From NCBI GenBank assembly GCA_913047375.1, contig CAJWTV010000001.1, forward strand, positions 124,001 to 188,000: a DNA stretch of 64,000 nt, written 5' to 3'. Within the stretch, counting starts at the first letter, position 1; each line of letters opens with the position of its first letter. Source of the DNA: an uncultured Polaribacter sp. GTDB lineage: Bacteria > Bacteroidota > Bacteroidia > Flavobacteriales > Flavobacteriaceae. Shown one piece after another: positions 30,550-40,656 of this stretch. The position numbers and the translations under genes are program-made. The notes beneath the pieces were generated by a model. The model had not been told where the DNA came from and made no database searches. It saw nothing but the letters and a program-made list of their open reading frames with translations.

Positions 30550-32964
30550 ATGGTTAAGAAAGTATCTAAAAGTTCAAGTGATATGGATAAGAAAACACCA
30601 TTTTTCTCATTTCTAAAAACAAGACAGGCGCAAACTGTTATTGCTACATTCTTAATTCTATTTGCCTCATTTTTAGCAATAGCTTTTGTGTCGTTTTTTT
30701 TCAATTGGCAAGAAGACCAAAGTTCCCTTTTAAAATTTACGGATAAAAATGTTTTAAGTGAGAACTTATTAGGCAAAATTGGAGCAAAATTAAGTCATTT
30801 TTTCATCTTTGAAGGGTTTGGTATTGCTGCATTTATCATTGTATTTCAAGTTTTTATTACTGGTATATATTGGCTTTTTAAAAAGAAAATAGCTAAAATT
30901 ATTATTTCATGGAATTGGGGACTATCTATTATGCTTTGGCTCTCGATCGTATTTGGTTTTTTAAATTACGAGTCTGCTATATTATCCGGAACTATTGGTT
31001 ATGAATTAAATGATTACCTCCAACGCTTTTTAGGAAAAACTGGTTTAGCCTTAGTATTATTATTCTTCTTAATTTCATATTTAGCTATTCGTTATAAGCT
31101 TACTGCAGATAAAATTATTGAAAAGTTAAAAAGGAGAGAAGTTAAAGAAATTGAGGTAGTCTTAGATAAAGAAGATAATGAGTTTTCTCAAGAGGTAATT
31201 CATAAAAAAGAAGACTTTATTATTGGAAATAAAGATAAATCTGAATTTGAATTATCATTAGAAAATTTACAACCTACAATTTCTAAATATTCTGGGGTAG
31301 CTCTAAATAAGGAAGAGATTCCTCTTAAAAAGGAAACAAATGAAAAAACTATTTTAAAAAACGATAATGACAATACTGTAGAGATAGAGGTTGAAAAAAT
31401 TGAAGAAGAGAAAAGTGTTACCGAAAATCTATCTGATAAAATTTTAAAAGATTTCGGAGAATTTGATCCAACTTTAGAGTTATCTAACTTTAAGTTCCCA
31501 ACATTTAATCTACTCAAGCAATACAATGAGACTATTTCTATTGATCCAGAGGAATTGGAGGCTAATAAAAATAAAATTGTAGAAACTTTAAAAAATTATA
31601 AAATTGGTATTGCCGAAATTAAAGCTACTGTTGGACCAACAATCACCTTATATGAAATAGTGCCAGATGCTGGAATTAGAATTTCAAAAATTAAAAACTT
31701 AGAAGATGATATCGCATTATCTTTATCTGCGTTAGGTATTCGTATTATTGCCCCAATTCCTGGTAAAGGAACCATTGGTATTGAAGTTCCTAACAAGAAA
31801 TCTACAATTGTTTCTATGCATTCTGTGATTGCTTCTAAGAAATTTCAAGAATCACCAATGGAATTACCAATTGCTCTTGGAAAAACAATTTCTAATGAAA
31901 CTTTTGTTATTGATTTAGCAAAAATGCCACATTTATTAATGGCAGGTGCTACTGGACAAGGAAAATCTGTTGGTTTAAATGCCGTTTTAACTTCCTTGTT
32001 ATATAAGAAACATCCTGCAGAGGTAAAGTTTGTTTTAGTCGATCCTAAAAAAGTAGAATTAACTTTATTTAATAAAATTGAACGTCACTATTTAGCAAAA
32101 CTTCCTGATACAGATGAAGCTATTATTACAGATACTACTAAAGTAGTTCATACATTAAATTCTCTTTGTATTGAAATGGATAATCGTTATGATCTTCTTA
32201 AAAATGCAATGGTTCGTAATATCAAGGAATATAATATAAAGTTTAAAGCACGTAAATTAAATCCCAATGAAGGACATCAATTTCTGCCATATATTATTTT
32301 GGTGATTGATGAATTTGCTGATTTAATTATGACAGCTGGTAAAGAAGTAGAAACACCAATTGCCCGTCTAGCTCAGCTTGCTAGAGCAATTGGTATTCAT
32401 TTGATTGTTGCAACACAAAGACCCTCAGTTAACGTAATTACAGGTATTATTAAAGCTAATTTCCCTGCTAGAATTGCTTTTAGAGTAACATCTAAAATAG
32501 ATTCAAGGACAATTTTAGATGCTGGAGGTGCAGATCAGTTAATTGGTCGTGGTGATTTGTTATACACTAACGGAAATGAAATTAATAGAATTCAATGTGC
32601 TTTTGTAGATACCCCTGAGATTGAAAAAATCACTGATTTTATTGGTTCACAAAGAGCTTATGCCGAAGCATATTTATTGCCAGAATATGTAGATGACGAA
32701 AGTGGAGTAACTATTGACATGGATATTTCAGATAGAGATAAACTGTTTAAGGATGCAGCAGAGATTATTGTTGTTGCTCAACAAGGATCAGCTTCATTAT
32801 TACAAAGAAAATTGAAATTAGGCTATAATAGAGCAGGTAGACTTATAGATCAATTAGAAGCTGCGGGTATTGTTGGTGGTTTCGAAGGAAGTAAAGCTAG
32901 AAAGGTTTTAGTGACAGATCTTGTGGCTTTAGATCAATTATTAGAAGATGAAAAGAAATTATAA
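30550..32964 (+). CDS. ftsK: DNA translocase FtsK
   Basis: N-terminal TM region, MAGATGQGKSVGLN, VDEFADLIMTAGKEVE, C-terminal gamma winged helix. Confidence 0.96.
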   Translation: MVKKVSKSSSDMDKKTPFFSFLKTRQAQTVIATFLILFASFLAIAFVSFFFNWQEDQSSLLKFTDKNVLSENLLGKIGAKLSHFFIFEGFGIAAFIIVFQVFITGIYWLFKKKIAKIIISWNWGLSIMLWLSIVFGFLNYESAILSGTIGYELNDYLQRFLGKTGLALVLLFFLISYLAIRYKLTADKIIEKLKRREVKEIEVVLDKEDNEFSQEVIHKKEDFIIGNKDKSEFELSLENLQPTISKYSGVALNKEEIPLKKETNEKTILKNDNDNTVEIEVEKIEEEKSVTENLSDKILKDFGEFDPTLELSNFKFPTFNLLKQYNETISIDPEELEANKNKIVETLKNYKIGIAEIKATVGPTITLYEIVPDAGIRISKIKNLEDDIALSLSALGIRIIAPIPGKGTIGIEVPNKKSTIVSMHSVIASKKFQESPMELPIALGKTISNETFVIDLAKMPHLLMAGATGQGKSVGLNAVLTSLLYKKHPAEVKFVLVDPKKVELTLFNKIERHYLAKLPDTDEAIITDTTKVVHTLNSLCIEMDNRYDLLKNAMVRNIKEYNIKFKARKLNPNEGHQFLPYIILVIDEFADLIMTAGKEVETPIARLAQLARAIGIHLIVATQRPSVNVITGIIKANFPARIAFRVTSKIDSRTILDAGGADQLIGRGDLLYTNGNEINRIQCAFVDTPEIEKITDFIGSQRAYAEAYLLPEYVDDESGVTIDMDISDRDKLFKDAAEIIVVAQQGSASLLQRKLKLGYNRAGRLIDQLEAAGIVGGFEGSKARKVLVTDLVALDQLLEDEKKL

Positions 32965-32998
32965 TTCTCTTTAAAAAGAGAAACTAATTAATGAAAAA

Positions 32999-33658
32999 AT
33001 GAAAAAATTAGGAACACTTTTGTTAACCTTTTTAATAACATTGAATATTTTAAGTCAAAGCTCTAAAAAAGCAAAAATAATATTAGATGACGTTTCAATA
33101 AAAATGGGAGCCTATGACAATATGGTCCTAGAATTTAGTCAAACTTTAATAAATGAAGATGCAGGGATTAAAGAAGGTGATGAGTTACCTATAATAGGAA
33201 GTATTGCACTACAAAAAGAAAAATACAATCTTGATTATCAAGGAAATAAGTTGATTTTTGATGGGCAAAAGATGTATGTCATAAATAATGATGAAAAAGA
33301 AGTAACTGTATCTGATGATGACATGGATGGTGATGATGGTTTTATTTATCCATCAAAATTATTAACTTTTTATAAAGAAGGATATACTTATGAGCTGGGA
33401 GAGATCAAAGTATTTAATGGTCGAAAAACACAATTCATTAATTTATACCCAATGGATAGTGAATCTAACATCAGTAAAGTACAATTAGTGATTGAAATTA
33501 GAACAAAACATATTTACCAATTGATTCAAATTGGAAAAAATACTTCAAAAACAACTTTTACAATAACAAGCTTTAAGAGTAATCAAAAATTATCAAACAA
33601 ATTATTTTCTTTCGATCCAGAAATATATTCTGAAAGGAATGGATATATTATAGACTAA
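32999..33658 (+). CDS. LolA-like outer-membrane lipoprotein carrier protein
   Basis: Signal peptide; position between ftsK and an LptF/G permease; DGQKMYVINNDEKEVTV. Confidence 0.85.
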   Translation: MKKLGTLLLTFLITLNILSQSSKKAKIILDDVSIKMGAYDNMVLEFSQTLINEDAGIKEGDELPIIGSIALQKEKYNLDYQGNKLIFDGQKMYVINNDEKEVTVSDDDMDGDDGFIYPSKLLTFYKEGYTYELGEIKVFNGRKTQFINLYPMDSESNISKVQLVIEIRTKHIYQLIQIGKNTSKTTFTITSFKSNQKLSNKLFSFDPEIYSERNGYIID

Positions 33659-33703
33659 TAGTTCAATTAACAGAAATTAATAGCATCTTATACAATAAGA
33701 AAC

Positions 33704-33711
33704 TACTTTTG
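33704..33711 (+). promoter_or_regulatory. Candidate -7 element very close to lptF/G start
   Basis: TACTTTTG followed by CAACA then ATG (33717). Confidence 0.4.
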
Positions 33712-33716
33712 CAACA

Positions 33717-35159
33717 ATGAAAATTCTTGATAAATACATACTCAAAAGTTTTTTAATACCTTTTTTCGCGACATTTCTTGTAGTCTTATTTGTCCTTGTA
33801 ATGCAAGCTTTATGGCAGACTTTCGAAAATATTGCAGGTAAGGGAATAAGTTTGGCTTTTATCTTTAAGTTTTTGTATTACACAACCCTAGCTATTATTC
33901 CACAAGCATTACCTATCGGTGTTCTTCTTTCATCTATAATGGCTCTTGGAAGTCTGGGTGAAAATTATGAATTTGCTGCTGCTAAATCTGCAGGGGTTTC
34001 TTTACAAAGATTAGTAAGGCCACTTGCTATATTAGCTATTTTTTTAAGCGGTATTAATTTCTTATTTCTTAATAATGTATACCCTTATGCAATATTTAAA
34101 CAATTAAACTTAAAACAAAATATAAAAAAGAAGCAACCAGCAATGGCATTGATTCCCGGTAGCTTTAATACAGAGATTCCTAATTATCAAATAAAATTTG
34201 AAGAAAAATACGGAGAAGAAGAAAATCTTTTAAAAAACGTATTAATTTATGACTTGAAAAGCAGAAAAGGAAATCAAAAAGTAATCACGGCAAAAAATGG
34301 TAAAATTATTTCAGAAGAAGGAAGTAAGTATATGACATTCATTTTATATGATGGAAATTATTATGAAGAACATATTAAATCGGGGTCATCATTATCAAGA
34401 AGAAAACGAATGCCCTCTTCAAGTGCTACTTTTAAAGAATATGAATTGAATATTGATATTTCTTCTTTATCTGATCAAGATCTAGATGATGAAAAATACA
34501 AAGGATATCATAATATGTTAAGTATTCGTCAAATAAAAGATACATTACCCGATTTAAAAACTAGTTATGACGAATATGTTGGTTTGAGAGCAAAAAGCTT
34601 AAATTCTATTATAAAAGTGGCTAAATTATATGAATATCCAGATTCAATAAAAGTAAAAAATACTTCTACAAATCTTTTAGATAACTTTAATTTAAATAAT
34701 AAAATTAATATTATTAATAATTCTATTTCAGTAATTGGAAGGGCGAAAAATAATGTAATATCTAATAAGAAAACATTTAAATTTAGAAGGAAAACTTTGA
34801 ACCTATATGATACAGAATATTACAACAGAATTGCATTTTCTCTATCCTGCCTATTATTATTTTTTATTGGAGCTCCACTAGGATCTATTATTAGAAAAGG
34901 TGGTTTTGGTTTACCTATGATTTTAGCAATCTCTATTTATGTTATTTATTTTTTCACCAATACTTTTGGTAAAAACTTAGCTGAAGAAAGTTCTGTTTCT
35001 GCATTATTAGGCGGTTGGATTTCCGTTTTAATGATGTTGCCAATAGCTATTTTATTAACACGAAGAGCAACAAAAGACAAAGGGCTATTTAACATAGATA
35101 CATTTATACAACCCATTATCGTTATTTTTAAAAGACTTTTATCAAAAAAAACAAATTAG
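33717..35159 (+). CDS. LptF/LptG (YjgP/YjgQ) family permease
   Basis: MKILDKYILKSFLIPFFATFLVVLFVLVMQALW, C-terminal FFIGAPLGSIIRKGGFGLP. Confidence 0.93.
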   Translation: MKILDKYILKSFLIPFFATFLVVLFVLVMQALWQTFENIAGKGISLAFIFKFLYYTTLAIIPQALPIGVLLSSIMALGSLGENYEFAAAKSAGVSLQRLVRPLAILAIFLSGINFLFLNNVYPYAIFKQLNLKQNIKKKQPAMALIPGSFNTEIPNYQIKFEEKYGEEENLLKNVLIYDLKSRKGNQKVITAKNGKIISEEGSKYMTFILYDGNYYEEHIKSGSSLSRRKRMPSSSATFKEYELNIDISSLSDQDLDDEKYKGYHNMLSIRQIKDTLPDLKTSYDEYVGLRAKSLNSIIKVAKLYEYPDSIKVKNTSTNLLDNFNLNNKINIINNSISVIGRAKNNVISNKKTFKFRRKTLNLYDTEYYNRIAFSLSCLLLFFIGAPLGSIIRKGGFGLPMILAISIYVIYFFTNTFGKNLAEESSVSALLGGWISVLMMLPIAILLTRRATKDKGLFNIDTFIQPIIVIFKRLLSKKTN

Positions 35160-35163
35160 TTAT

Positions 35164-36306
35164 ATGACACTTATAAGAAATAAAAATATTGAACTCAATA
35201 GTATAGAAGATGCCATAGAGGATATAAGAAATGGGAAAATAATAATAGTCGTTGATGATGAAAATAGAGAAAATGAAGGTGATTTTTTAGCAGCAGCAGA
35301 AATGGCTACACCAGAGATGGTGAATTTTATGGCAACACACGGTCGAGGTTTAATTTGTACTCCTTTAACTGAAAATCGTTGTAGAGAATTATCTTTAGGA
35401 ATGATGGTTCAAAATAATACAGACCCTATGGAAACAGCATTCACTGTTTCAGTTGATTTAAGAGGAAAGGGAGTTACTACTGGAATTTCAGCTTCAGACA
35501 GAGCATTAACTATTAAATCATTAGTTGATAAAGAAACCAAATCATTCGATTTAGCAAGACCTGGCCATATATTTCCTTTAAAAGCTAAAGAAGGTGGTGT
35601 TTTAAGAAGAACAGGGCATACCGAGGCTGCTATAGATTTTGCTAGATTAGCTGGCTTACAACCAGCCGGAGTGATTGTCGAGATAATGAATGAAGATGGC
35701 ACCATGGCTCGTTTACCTCAACTTATAGAAGTAGCTGAAAAATTCGATATTAAAATTGTTTCTATAGAAGATCTAGTAGCTTATAGAATGGAGCACGATT
35801 CTTTAATAAAAAAGAAAGAAGATTTTATGTTACAAACTCGTTTCGGTGAATTTCGAGTAAGAGCATATCAGCAAACTACAAATAATCAAGTTCACTTAGC
35901 ATTAACTAAAGGAACTTGGTCAAAAGAAGAGACTGTATTAACAAGGGTAAATTCAACACTTGTCAACAATGATATTTTAGGAACATTAACTAACAATGCA
36001 GATAAAAAATTAGATCGAATGTTTCAAGTAATAAATGATGATGGAAAGGGAGCTATTTTATTTATCAATCAGCAAAATCAATCTCAAAATTTATTAGGCA
36101 GATTAGAAATCTTAAAAGAGAATCAATCAAACGGAAAATTAAAAGCTCCTGTTATCGCTATGGATAATAGAGATTTTGGAATTGGCGCTCAGATCCTTCA
36201 TGATATAAACGTTAATAAATTAAAGTTAATTACTAATACAAAGCAAACTAAGCGGGTTGGAATGATTGGCTATGGTTTAGAAATAATAGATTATGTAAGA
36301 TATTAA
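35164..36306 (+). CDS. ribB: 3,4-dihydroxy-2-butanone-4-phosphate synthase with degenerate GTP cyclohydrolase II-like C-terminus
   Basis: VVDDENRENEGDFLAAAE, THGRGLICTPLT, GHIFPLKAKEGGVLRRTGHTEAAIDF; C-terminal domain lacks the Cys zinc ligands. Confidence 0.93.
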   Translation: MTLIRNKNIELNSIEDAIEDIRNGKIIIVVDDENRENEGDFLAAAEMATPEMVNFMATHGRGLICTPLTENRCRELSLGMMVQNNTDPMETAFTVSVDLRGKGVTTGISASDRALTIKSLVDKETKSFDLARPGHIFPLKAKEGGVLRRTGHTEAAIDFARLAGLQPAGVIVEIMNEDGTMARLPQLIEVAEKFDIKIVSIEDLVAYRMEHDSLIKKKEDFMLQTRFGEFRVRAYQQTTNNQVHLALTKGTWSKEETVLTRVNSTLVNNDILGTLTNNADKKLDRMFQVINDDGKGAILFINQQNQSQNLLGRLEILKENQSNGKLKAPVIAMDNRDFGIGAQILHDINVNKLKLITNTKQTKRVGMIGYGLEIIDYVRY

Positions 36307-36322
36307 TCTGATAATAAATTAA

Positions 36323-36772
36323 CTACCCTAACTTGGGTTGCTTAAAATATTTAAAAGGGACAAATAGCATTCCAAAACATTGACTTTCTTCCTTAGCCAT
36401 ATTCTTATGATGTATTTTATGTGCTTTTCTTAATCCTCTTAAATAGGGATTATTCGTGTTTTTAAACCATTTAAACCTTTGATGTATTAGAACATCATGA
36501 ACTAAGAAATATGCTAGTCCATAAAATAAAATACCTAAACCTATAAAGAATAAATATGTTTGAGGGGTATAACTTCCAAAATAGAACAAAGCGATACTAG
36601 GAATAGCAAATACAACAAAGAATGCATCATTTTTCTCAAAACCATTATATTTTGGTTGATGATGATCTTCATGAAGATACCAACCAAAACCATGCATAAT
36701 ATACTTGTGTGTACACCAGGTTACACCTTCCATTATTATAAAAACTCCTAAAGTAATTAATACGTACATCAT
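36323..36772 (-). CDS. crtZ: Beta-carotene hydroxylase
   Basis: THKYIMHGFGWYLHEDHH, VLIHQRFKW, HKIHHK histidine clusters; start overlaps the crtB stop. Confidence 0.92.
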   Translation of the reverse strand: MMYVLITLGVFIIMEGVTWCTHKYIMHGFGWYLHEDHHQPKYNGFEKNDAFFVVFAIPSIALFYFGSYTPQTYLFFIGLGILFYGLAYFLVHDVLIHQRFKWFKNTNNPYLRGLRKAHKIHHKNMAKEESQCFGMLFVPFKYFKQPKLG

Positions 36773-37614
36773 TATATTATATTCAATTTGTATTTCACGT
36801 AGCTCCTAGCTAGAAGATTAATTTTCATTGGATCAGAAATACGAATTCTTGTATCCATAATTTTTTCGGAAGGAACTTTATTTAATTTTTTTAATAATCT
36901 TCTATAATATCTATAAGCCATATATACTCCAAACTTTGCTTCTACAGGTAATTTCAATATACCATTAGAGAATGCATACTCAAAATCTGCTTCTATTTCA
37001 TCAATAATTAAATCTTTTGAAGCTTTATCTAATTTACCTAAATCTATATTTGGAAAATAAGAACGATTTAAGACCTCAAAATCATCTTTCAGATCTCTTA
37101 AGAAATTTACCTTCTGAAATGCAGAACCTAATCGCATAGCTGCATCTTTTAAGTCATCAAACATTTTATCATTACCGTTTACAAAAACCTTTAAACACAT
37201 TAAACCAACAACGTCAGCGGAACCATAAATGTATTCATCATACTCTTGTTTAGTAGTATATTCTGTTTTATGTAAATCTGCCTTCATACTCTTTAAAAAG
37301 GCTTGCACCATTTCATCAGGTATATTATATCTACTTACAGTTTGTTGAAAAGAATTTAAAATAGGGTTTAAACTGATTCCCTGTTCTTTAGATGTATAAT
37401 AATCTTTCTCAAAGTGAGCCATTAACTCTTCTTTGTTATATTCATGAAATGTATCTACAATCTCATCCGCAAAACGAACAAAAGCATATATATTATAAAT
37501 ATCTGTTCTAATTTTTGTTGACAGCATATTTACGGCAAGAGAGAATGATGTACTATATTTTTTAGTAACTAATTTGCTACAATCATTAGAAACATCATCA
37601 AATAATTCTTTCAT
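36772..37614 (-). CDS. crtB: Phytoene synthase
   Basis: YAFVRFADEIVD, GSADVVGLMCLKVF, AFQKVNFLRDLKDD. Confidence 0.95.
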   Translation of the reverse strand: MKELFDDVSNDCSKLVTKKYSTSFSLAVNMLSTKIRTDIYNIYAFVRFADEIVDTFHEYNKEELMAHFEKDYYTSKEQGISLNPILNSFQQTVSRYNIPDEMVQAFLKSMKADLHKTEYTTKQEYDEYIYGSADVVGLMCLKVFVNGNDKMFDDLKDAAMRLGSAFQKVNFLRDLKDDFEVLNRSYFPNIDLGKLDKASKDLIIDEIEADFEYAFSNGILKLPVEAKFGVYMAYRYYRRLLKKLNKVPSEKIMDTRIRISDPMKINLLARSYVKYKLNII

Positions 37615-37616
37615 AC

Positions 37617-39086
37617 TTATAACTGTTTTTTTATAATTAATTCTGATGCAATCTTTCCCGAGATTAATGCAGGAGGTACTCCAGGACCAGGAACTGTTAA
37701 TTGACCTGTAAAATACAAATTATTAACTTTACCACTTCTAATTTTTGGTCTTAAAAAAGCAGTTTGTAAAAGTGTACTAGCCATACCATAAGCATTTCCC
37801 TTGTAAGAGTTATATTCTTCTTTAAAATCTTTTACACAAAAGGATTTTTTGAATATAACACTTTTTTTAACTTCTTGATTTGTTAATTTTTCAAACCTAT
37901 CTATTATTTTATGGAAGTATTCCTCTCTTAATTCTTCTGTATCTTCAATTCCTGGTGCCAAAGGAATTAAGAAAAAACCAGCTTCTTTGCCCTCTGGAGC
38001 GGAGGTTACGTCTGTCATGGAAGTGAAATTAGCATAAAATAACGGCTCTGTTGGCCATTTGGGGTTATCATAAATTTCCTTTGCATGCAAATCAAAATCA
38101 GTATCAAAAAATAACGTGTGATGACTTGCATTAATAATTTTTTTATCAAAACCCACCCAAAACAATAAAGAAGAGGGTGCTAATATTTTTTTATCCCAAT
38201 ATTTTTCAGAATATTGTCTAGAACTTTTATCTAACAATGTTTCTGTGTGATGATAATCTGCTCCACTTAAGACCAAATTAGTGTCAATATTTTTGCCATT
38301 TACAAGCAAACCAGAAACATTATTTTGTGGGTCTGTTAGAATTTTCTCTACGTTCGCATTTACCTCAAAATTCACTCCTAAAGAGCTCGCCAATGAAACC
38401 ATCCCTTCGATGACTTTATACATTCCTCCTCTAGGATGCCAAGTACCTAATCCAAAGTCTGCATAATTCATAAAATTATAAAAACCTGGAGTATTATCGG
38501 GTTTTGCGCCTAAAAATAATACAGGAAATTCTAAAATTTTAATTAGCTTAGGACTCTTAATATTTTTTCGAACCTGTTTTCTAATAGTAGTAAAGAACTG
38601 ATTAACTCTAGCGACTGTTTTGGTTGTAACTAATTCTAATGGAGAAATTCCTGGCATTTTATATACTACATCTACAACGGCTATTTCATAATTTGCCTTT
38701 GCAGAATCTAAGAAAGATTTTAGGTGCTTTGCACTACCCTTTTCTTCTTTTTCAAACATTTTATAGATATCTTCTAAGTTTTCAGAAACTTTTAAAGAAG
38801 AATTTTCACCAAAATACACTTCATAACCCGGACTTAATTTATCTAGTATATAGTAATCTGAGGGCTTCTTCCCAAAATCTGCAAAAAAGCGTTCAAAAAC
38901 ATCTGGCATCCAATACCAAGATGGTCCAATATCAAATGTAAAACCATCTTTTTTATATTGTCTTGCTCTTCCTCCTAAAGTATCATTTTTCTCAAGCACA
39001 GTTACATTGTAACCTGCTTTTGCAAGATAACAAGATGCAGAAAGGGAGGAGAAACCAGATCCTATAATATAAATATGTTTTTTCAT
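37617..39086 (-). CDS. crtI: Phytoene desaturase
   Basis: IIGSGFSSLSASCYLAKAGYNVTVLEKNDTLGGRA, YFTGQLTVPGPGVPPALISGKIA. Confidence 0.95.
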   Translation of the reverse strand: MKKHIYIIGSGFSSLSASCYLAKAGYNVTVLEKNDTLGGRARQYKKDGFTFDIGPSWYWMPDVFERFFADFGKKPSDYYILDKLSPGYEVYFGENSSLKVSENLEDIYKMFEKEEKGSAKHLKSFLDSAKANYEIAVVDVVYKMPGISPLELVTTKTVARVNQFFTTIRKQVRKNIKSPKLIKILEFPVLFLGAKPDNTPGFYNFMNYADFGLGTWHPRGGMYKVIEGMVSLASSLGVNFEVNANVEKILTDPQNNVSGLLVNGKNIDTNLVLSGADYHHTETLLDKSSRQYSEKYWDKKILAPSSLLFWVGFDKKIINASHHTLFFDTDFDLHAKEIYDNPKWPTEPLFYANFTSMTDVTSAPEGKEAGFFLIPLAPGIEDTEELREEYFHKIIDRFEKLTNQEVKKSVIFKKSFCVKDFKEEYNSYKGNAYGMASTLLQTAFLRPKIRSGKVNNLYFTGQLTVPGPGVPPALISGKIASELIIKKQL

Positions 39087-39092
39087 GGAATT

Positions 39093-39128
39093 AATTGTTT
39101 AACAAATATACTTATATATTAAACAATT
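39093..39128. promoter_or_regulatory. Perfect inverted repeat between carH-like gene and crtI
   Basis: AATTGTTTAA (39093-39102) - 16 nt - TTAAACAATT (39119-39128). Confidence 0.5.
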
Positions 39129-39148
39129 TTTGATATTTGAACAGAGGT

Positions 39149-40042
39149 TTATAGAACGTTTAGTAAATCTTTAACAGATTCGTATAAGTAAATATTGGAT
39201 TTAAAATCTAACTCTTTTACATCAGCAGTTTTTTTACCTATTGCAATTAAATTATGTTTAGATTGTTTTAAGATATCGTCTATTTCATTAAAATAATCAA
39301 CAATTTTGTCATTATAGGGTCTTATAGTCATAGATGTTACAAAAGATAATTCTCTTTCAGTTTCGAAAAAATAACTCAAATTATATAGTGGCAGACTCTG
39401 TCCCAAATATATTGTATGATTTCCTCTTAAAACTAATTCATAATTTAAATATAAAAGTCCTAGCTCATGGATCTCATTTTCGGGCAGAAATAAAACATAG
39501 GTTTTTTTAGGGTTAGTAACAGTATATTGTAATTTCTCTGTGTTTATTTGAATTTTCTGAGCTATTAAATTTGATATAAAATGCTCGTGTGCTGGAAGCA
39601 GTGTATCTGTGTGCCACAACATTCCAATTTGCTCTAAAAATGGGATAAATACATCTTTAAAGATGTCTCTAAATGTTATTTTATGAAGTAACTTGTTATA
39701 AGTCTCATTAAATAATGATTTATCAAATTGGAACATTGACAATTTAAAAGAATTAATGGCTTCATCATTTACCGCATGGCTAAAAGCAAGATCTCTAGAA
39801 GCATCTGTAATAGCTTCATCAGACATTTCAGCAATTTTAGAAATTTTAATATTGTTATTATTTAATAAAACAATATTTAATAACTTAGTTAAATTTTGAT
39901 GCGAATAATATCTAATATTCGTTTCCGTTCTTTTGGGCTTTAATAAGTTATATCTTTTTTCCCAAATCCTAATAGTGTGGGATTTGATACCGGATATGTT
40001 TTCTAAATCTCTGATCGTGAAATTTTGCTTAATATTGTTCAA
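39149..40042 (-). CDS. MerR-family regulator with B12-binding domain, CarH/LitR-like
   Basis: MerR HTH (FTIRDLENISGIKSHTIRIWEKRYNLLKP), Wx9EH (WHTDTLLPAHEH), ExHxxG (ENEIHELG); TTG start. Confidence 0.9.
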   Translation of the reverse strand: MNNIKQNFTIRDLENISGIKSHTIRIWEKRYNLLKPKRTETNIRYYSHQNLTKLLNIVLLNNNNIKISKIAEMSDEAITDASRDLAFSHAVNDEAINSFKLSMFQFDKSLFNETYNKLLHKITFRDIFKDVFIPFLEQIGMLWHTDTLLPAHEHFISNLIAQKIQINTEKLQYTVTNPKKTYVLFLPENEIHELGLLYLNYELVLRGNHTIYLGQSLPLYNLSYFFETERELSFVTSMTIRPYNDKIVDYFNEIDDILKQSKHNLIAIGKKTADVKELDFKSNIYLYESVKDLLNVL

Positions 40043-40162
40043 ACTTTTTCAATTTTTTTTAAACAAAGATAATTGTTTTTAATAAAAAATAAAATTTTGT
40101 TTAGAAAGTTGTAACATTATGGACAGTTTTACATCTAATAATTAAAAAGAATTAAATAGGTA

Positions 40163-40654
40163 TTGAAAAATTTAGAAACTAAATTTTTATTAGATTTTGA
40201 AAATAATCAAAATATTGTTCACAAGGTTTGTAGAATATATACGACTGACAGTGATGCTCACAAAGATTTATTTCAAGAAATTACCATTCAACTTTGGAAA
40301 AACTATTCTAAATTTCGTGGCGATTCAAAATTTAGTACCTGGATGTATAGAGTTGCATTAAATACTGCAATTTCATTATATCGTAAATCTTCCAAAAGAA
40401 TTAAGACGGAAGACTATAGCGATATAGAATATAAAATTCAATCCGTTGAATATGATGATAATCAGGAGCTACAATTAAAGGCTCTTTATGCTGCAATTCA
40501 TCAATTAAATGATATAGACAAAGCATTAATATTTTTATACTTAGAAGACAAACCGTTCAAAGAAATATCTATAACATTAGGTATTTCTGATATAAACGCA
40601 AGAGTAAAAATGAACAGAGCAAAGGAAAAATTAAGAACTATTTTATTATCATAA
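40163..40654 (+). CDS. ECF-type RNA polymerase sigma factor
   Basis: DLFQEITIQLWKNYSKFRGDSKFSTWMYRVALNTAISLYRK, C-terminal sigma4 region; TTG start. Confidence 0.92.
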   Translation: MKNLETKFLLDFENNQNIVHKVCRIYTTDSDAHKDLFQEITIQLWKNYSKFRGDSKFSTWMYRVALNTAISLYRKSSKRIKTEDYSDIEYKIQSVEYDDNQELQLKALYAAIHQLNDIDKALIFLYLEDKPFKEISITLGISDINARVKMNRAKEKLRTILLS

Positions 40655-40656
40655 TT

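Noticed and set aside
31200-31796. Antisense ORFs (108 and 66 aa) inside ftsK
   Set aside because: Shadow ORFs of a conserved CDS.
38281-38941. Plus-strand ORFs of 61 and 100 aa over crtI
   Set aside because: Antisense shadows of crtI.
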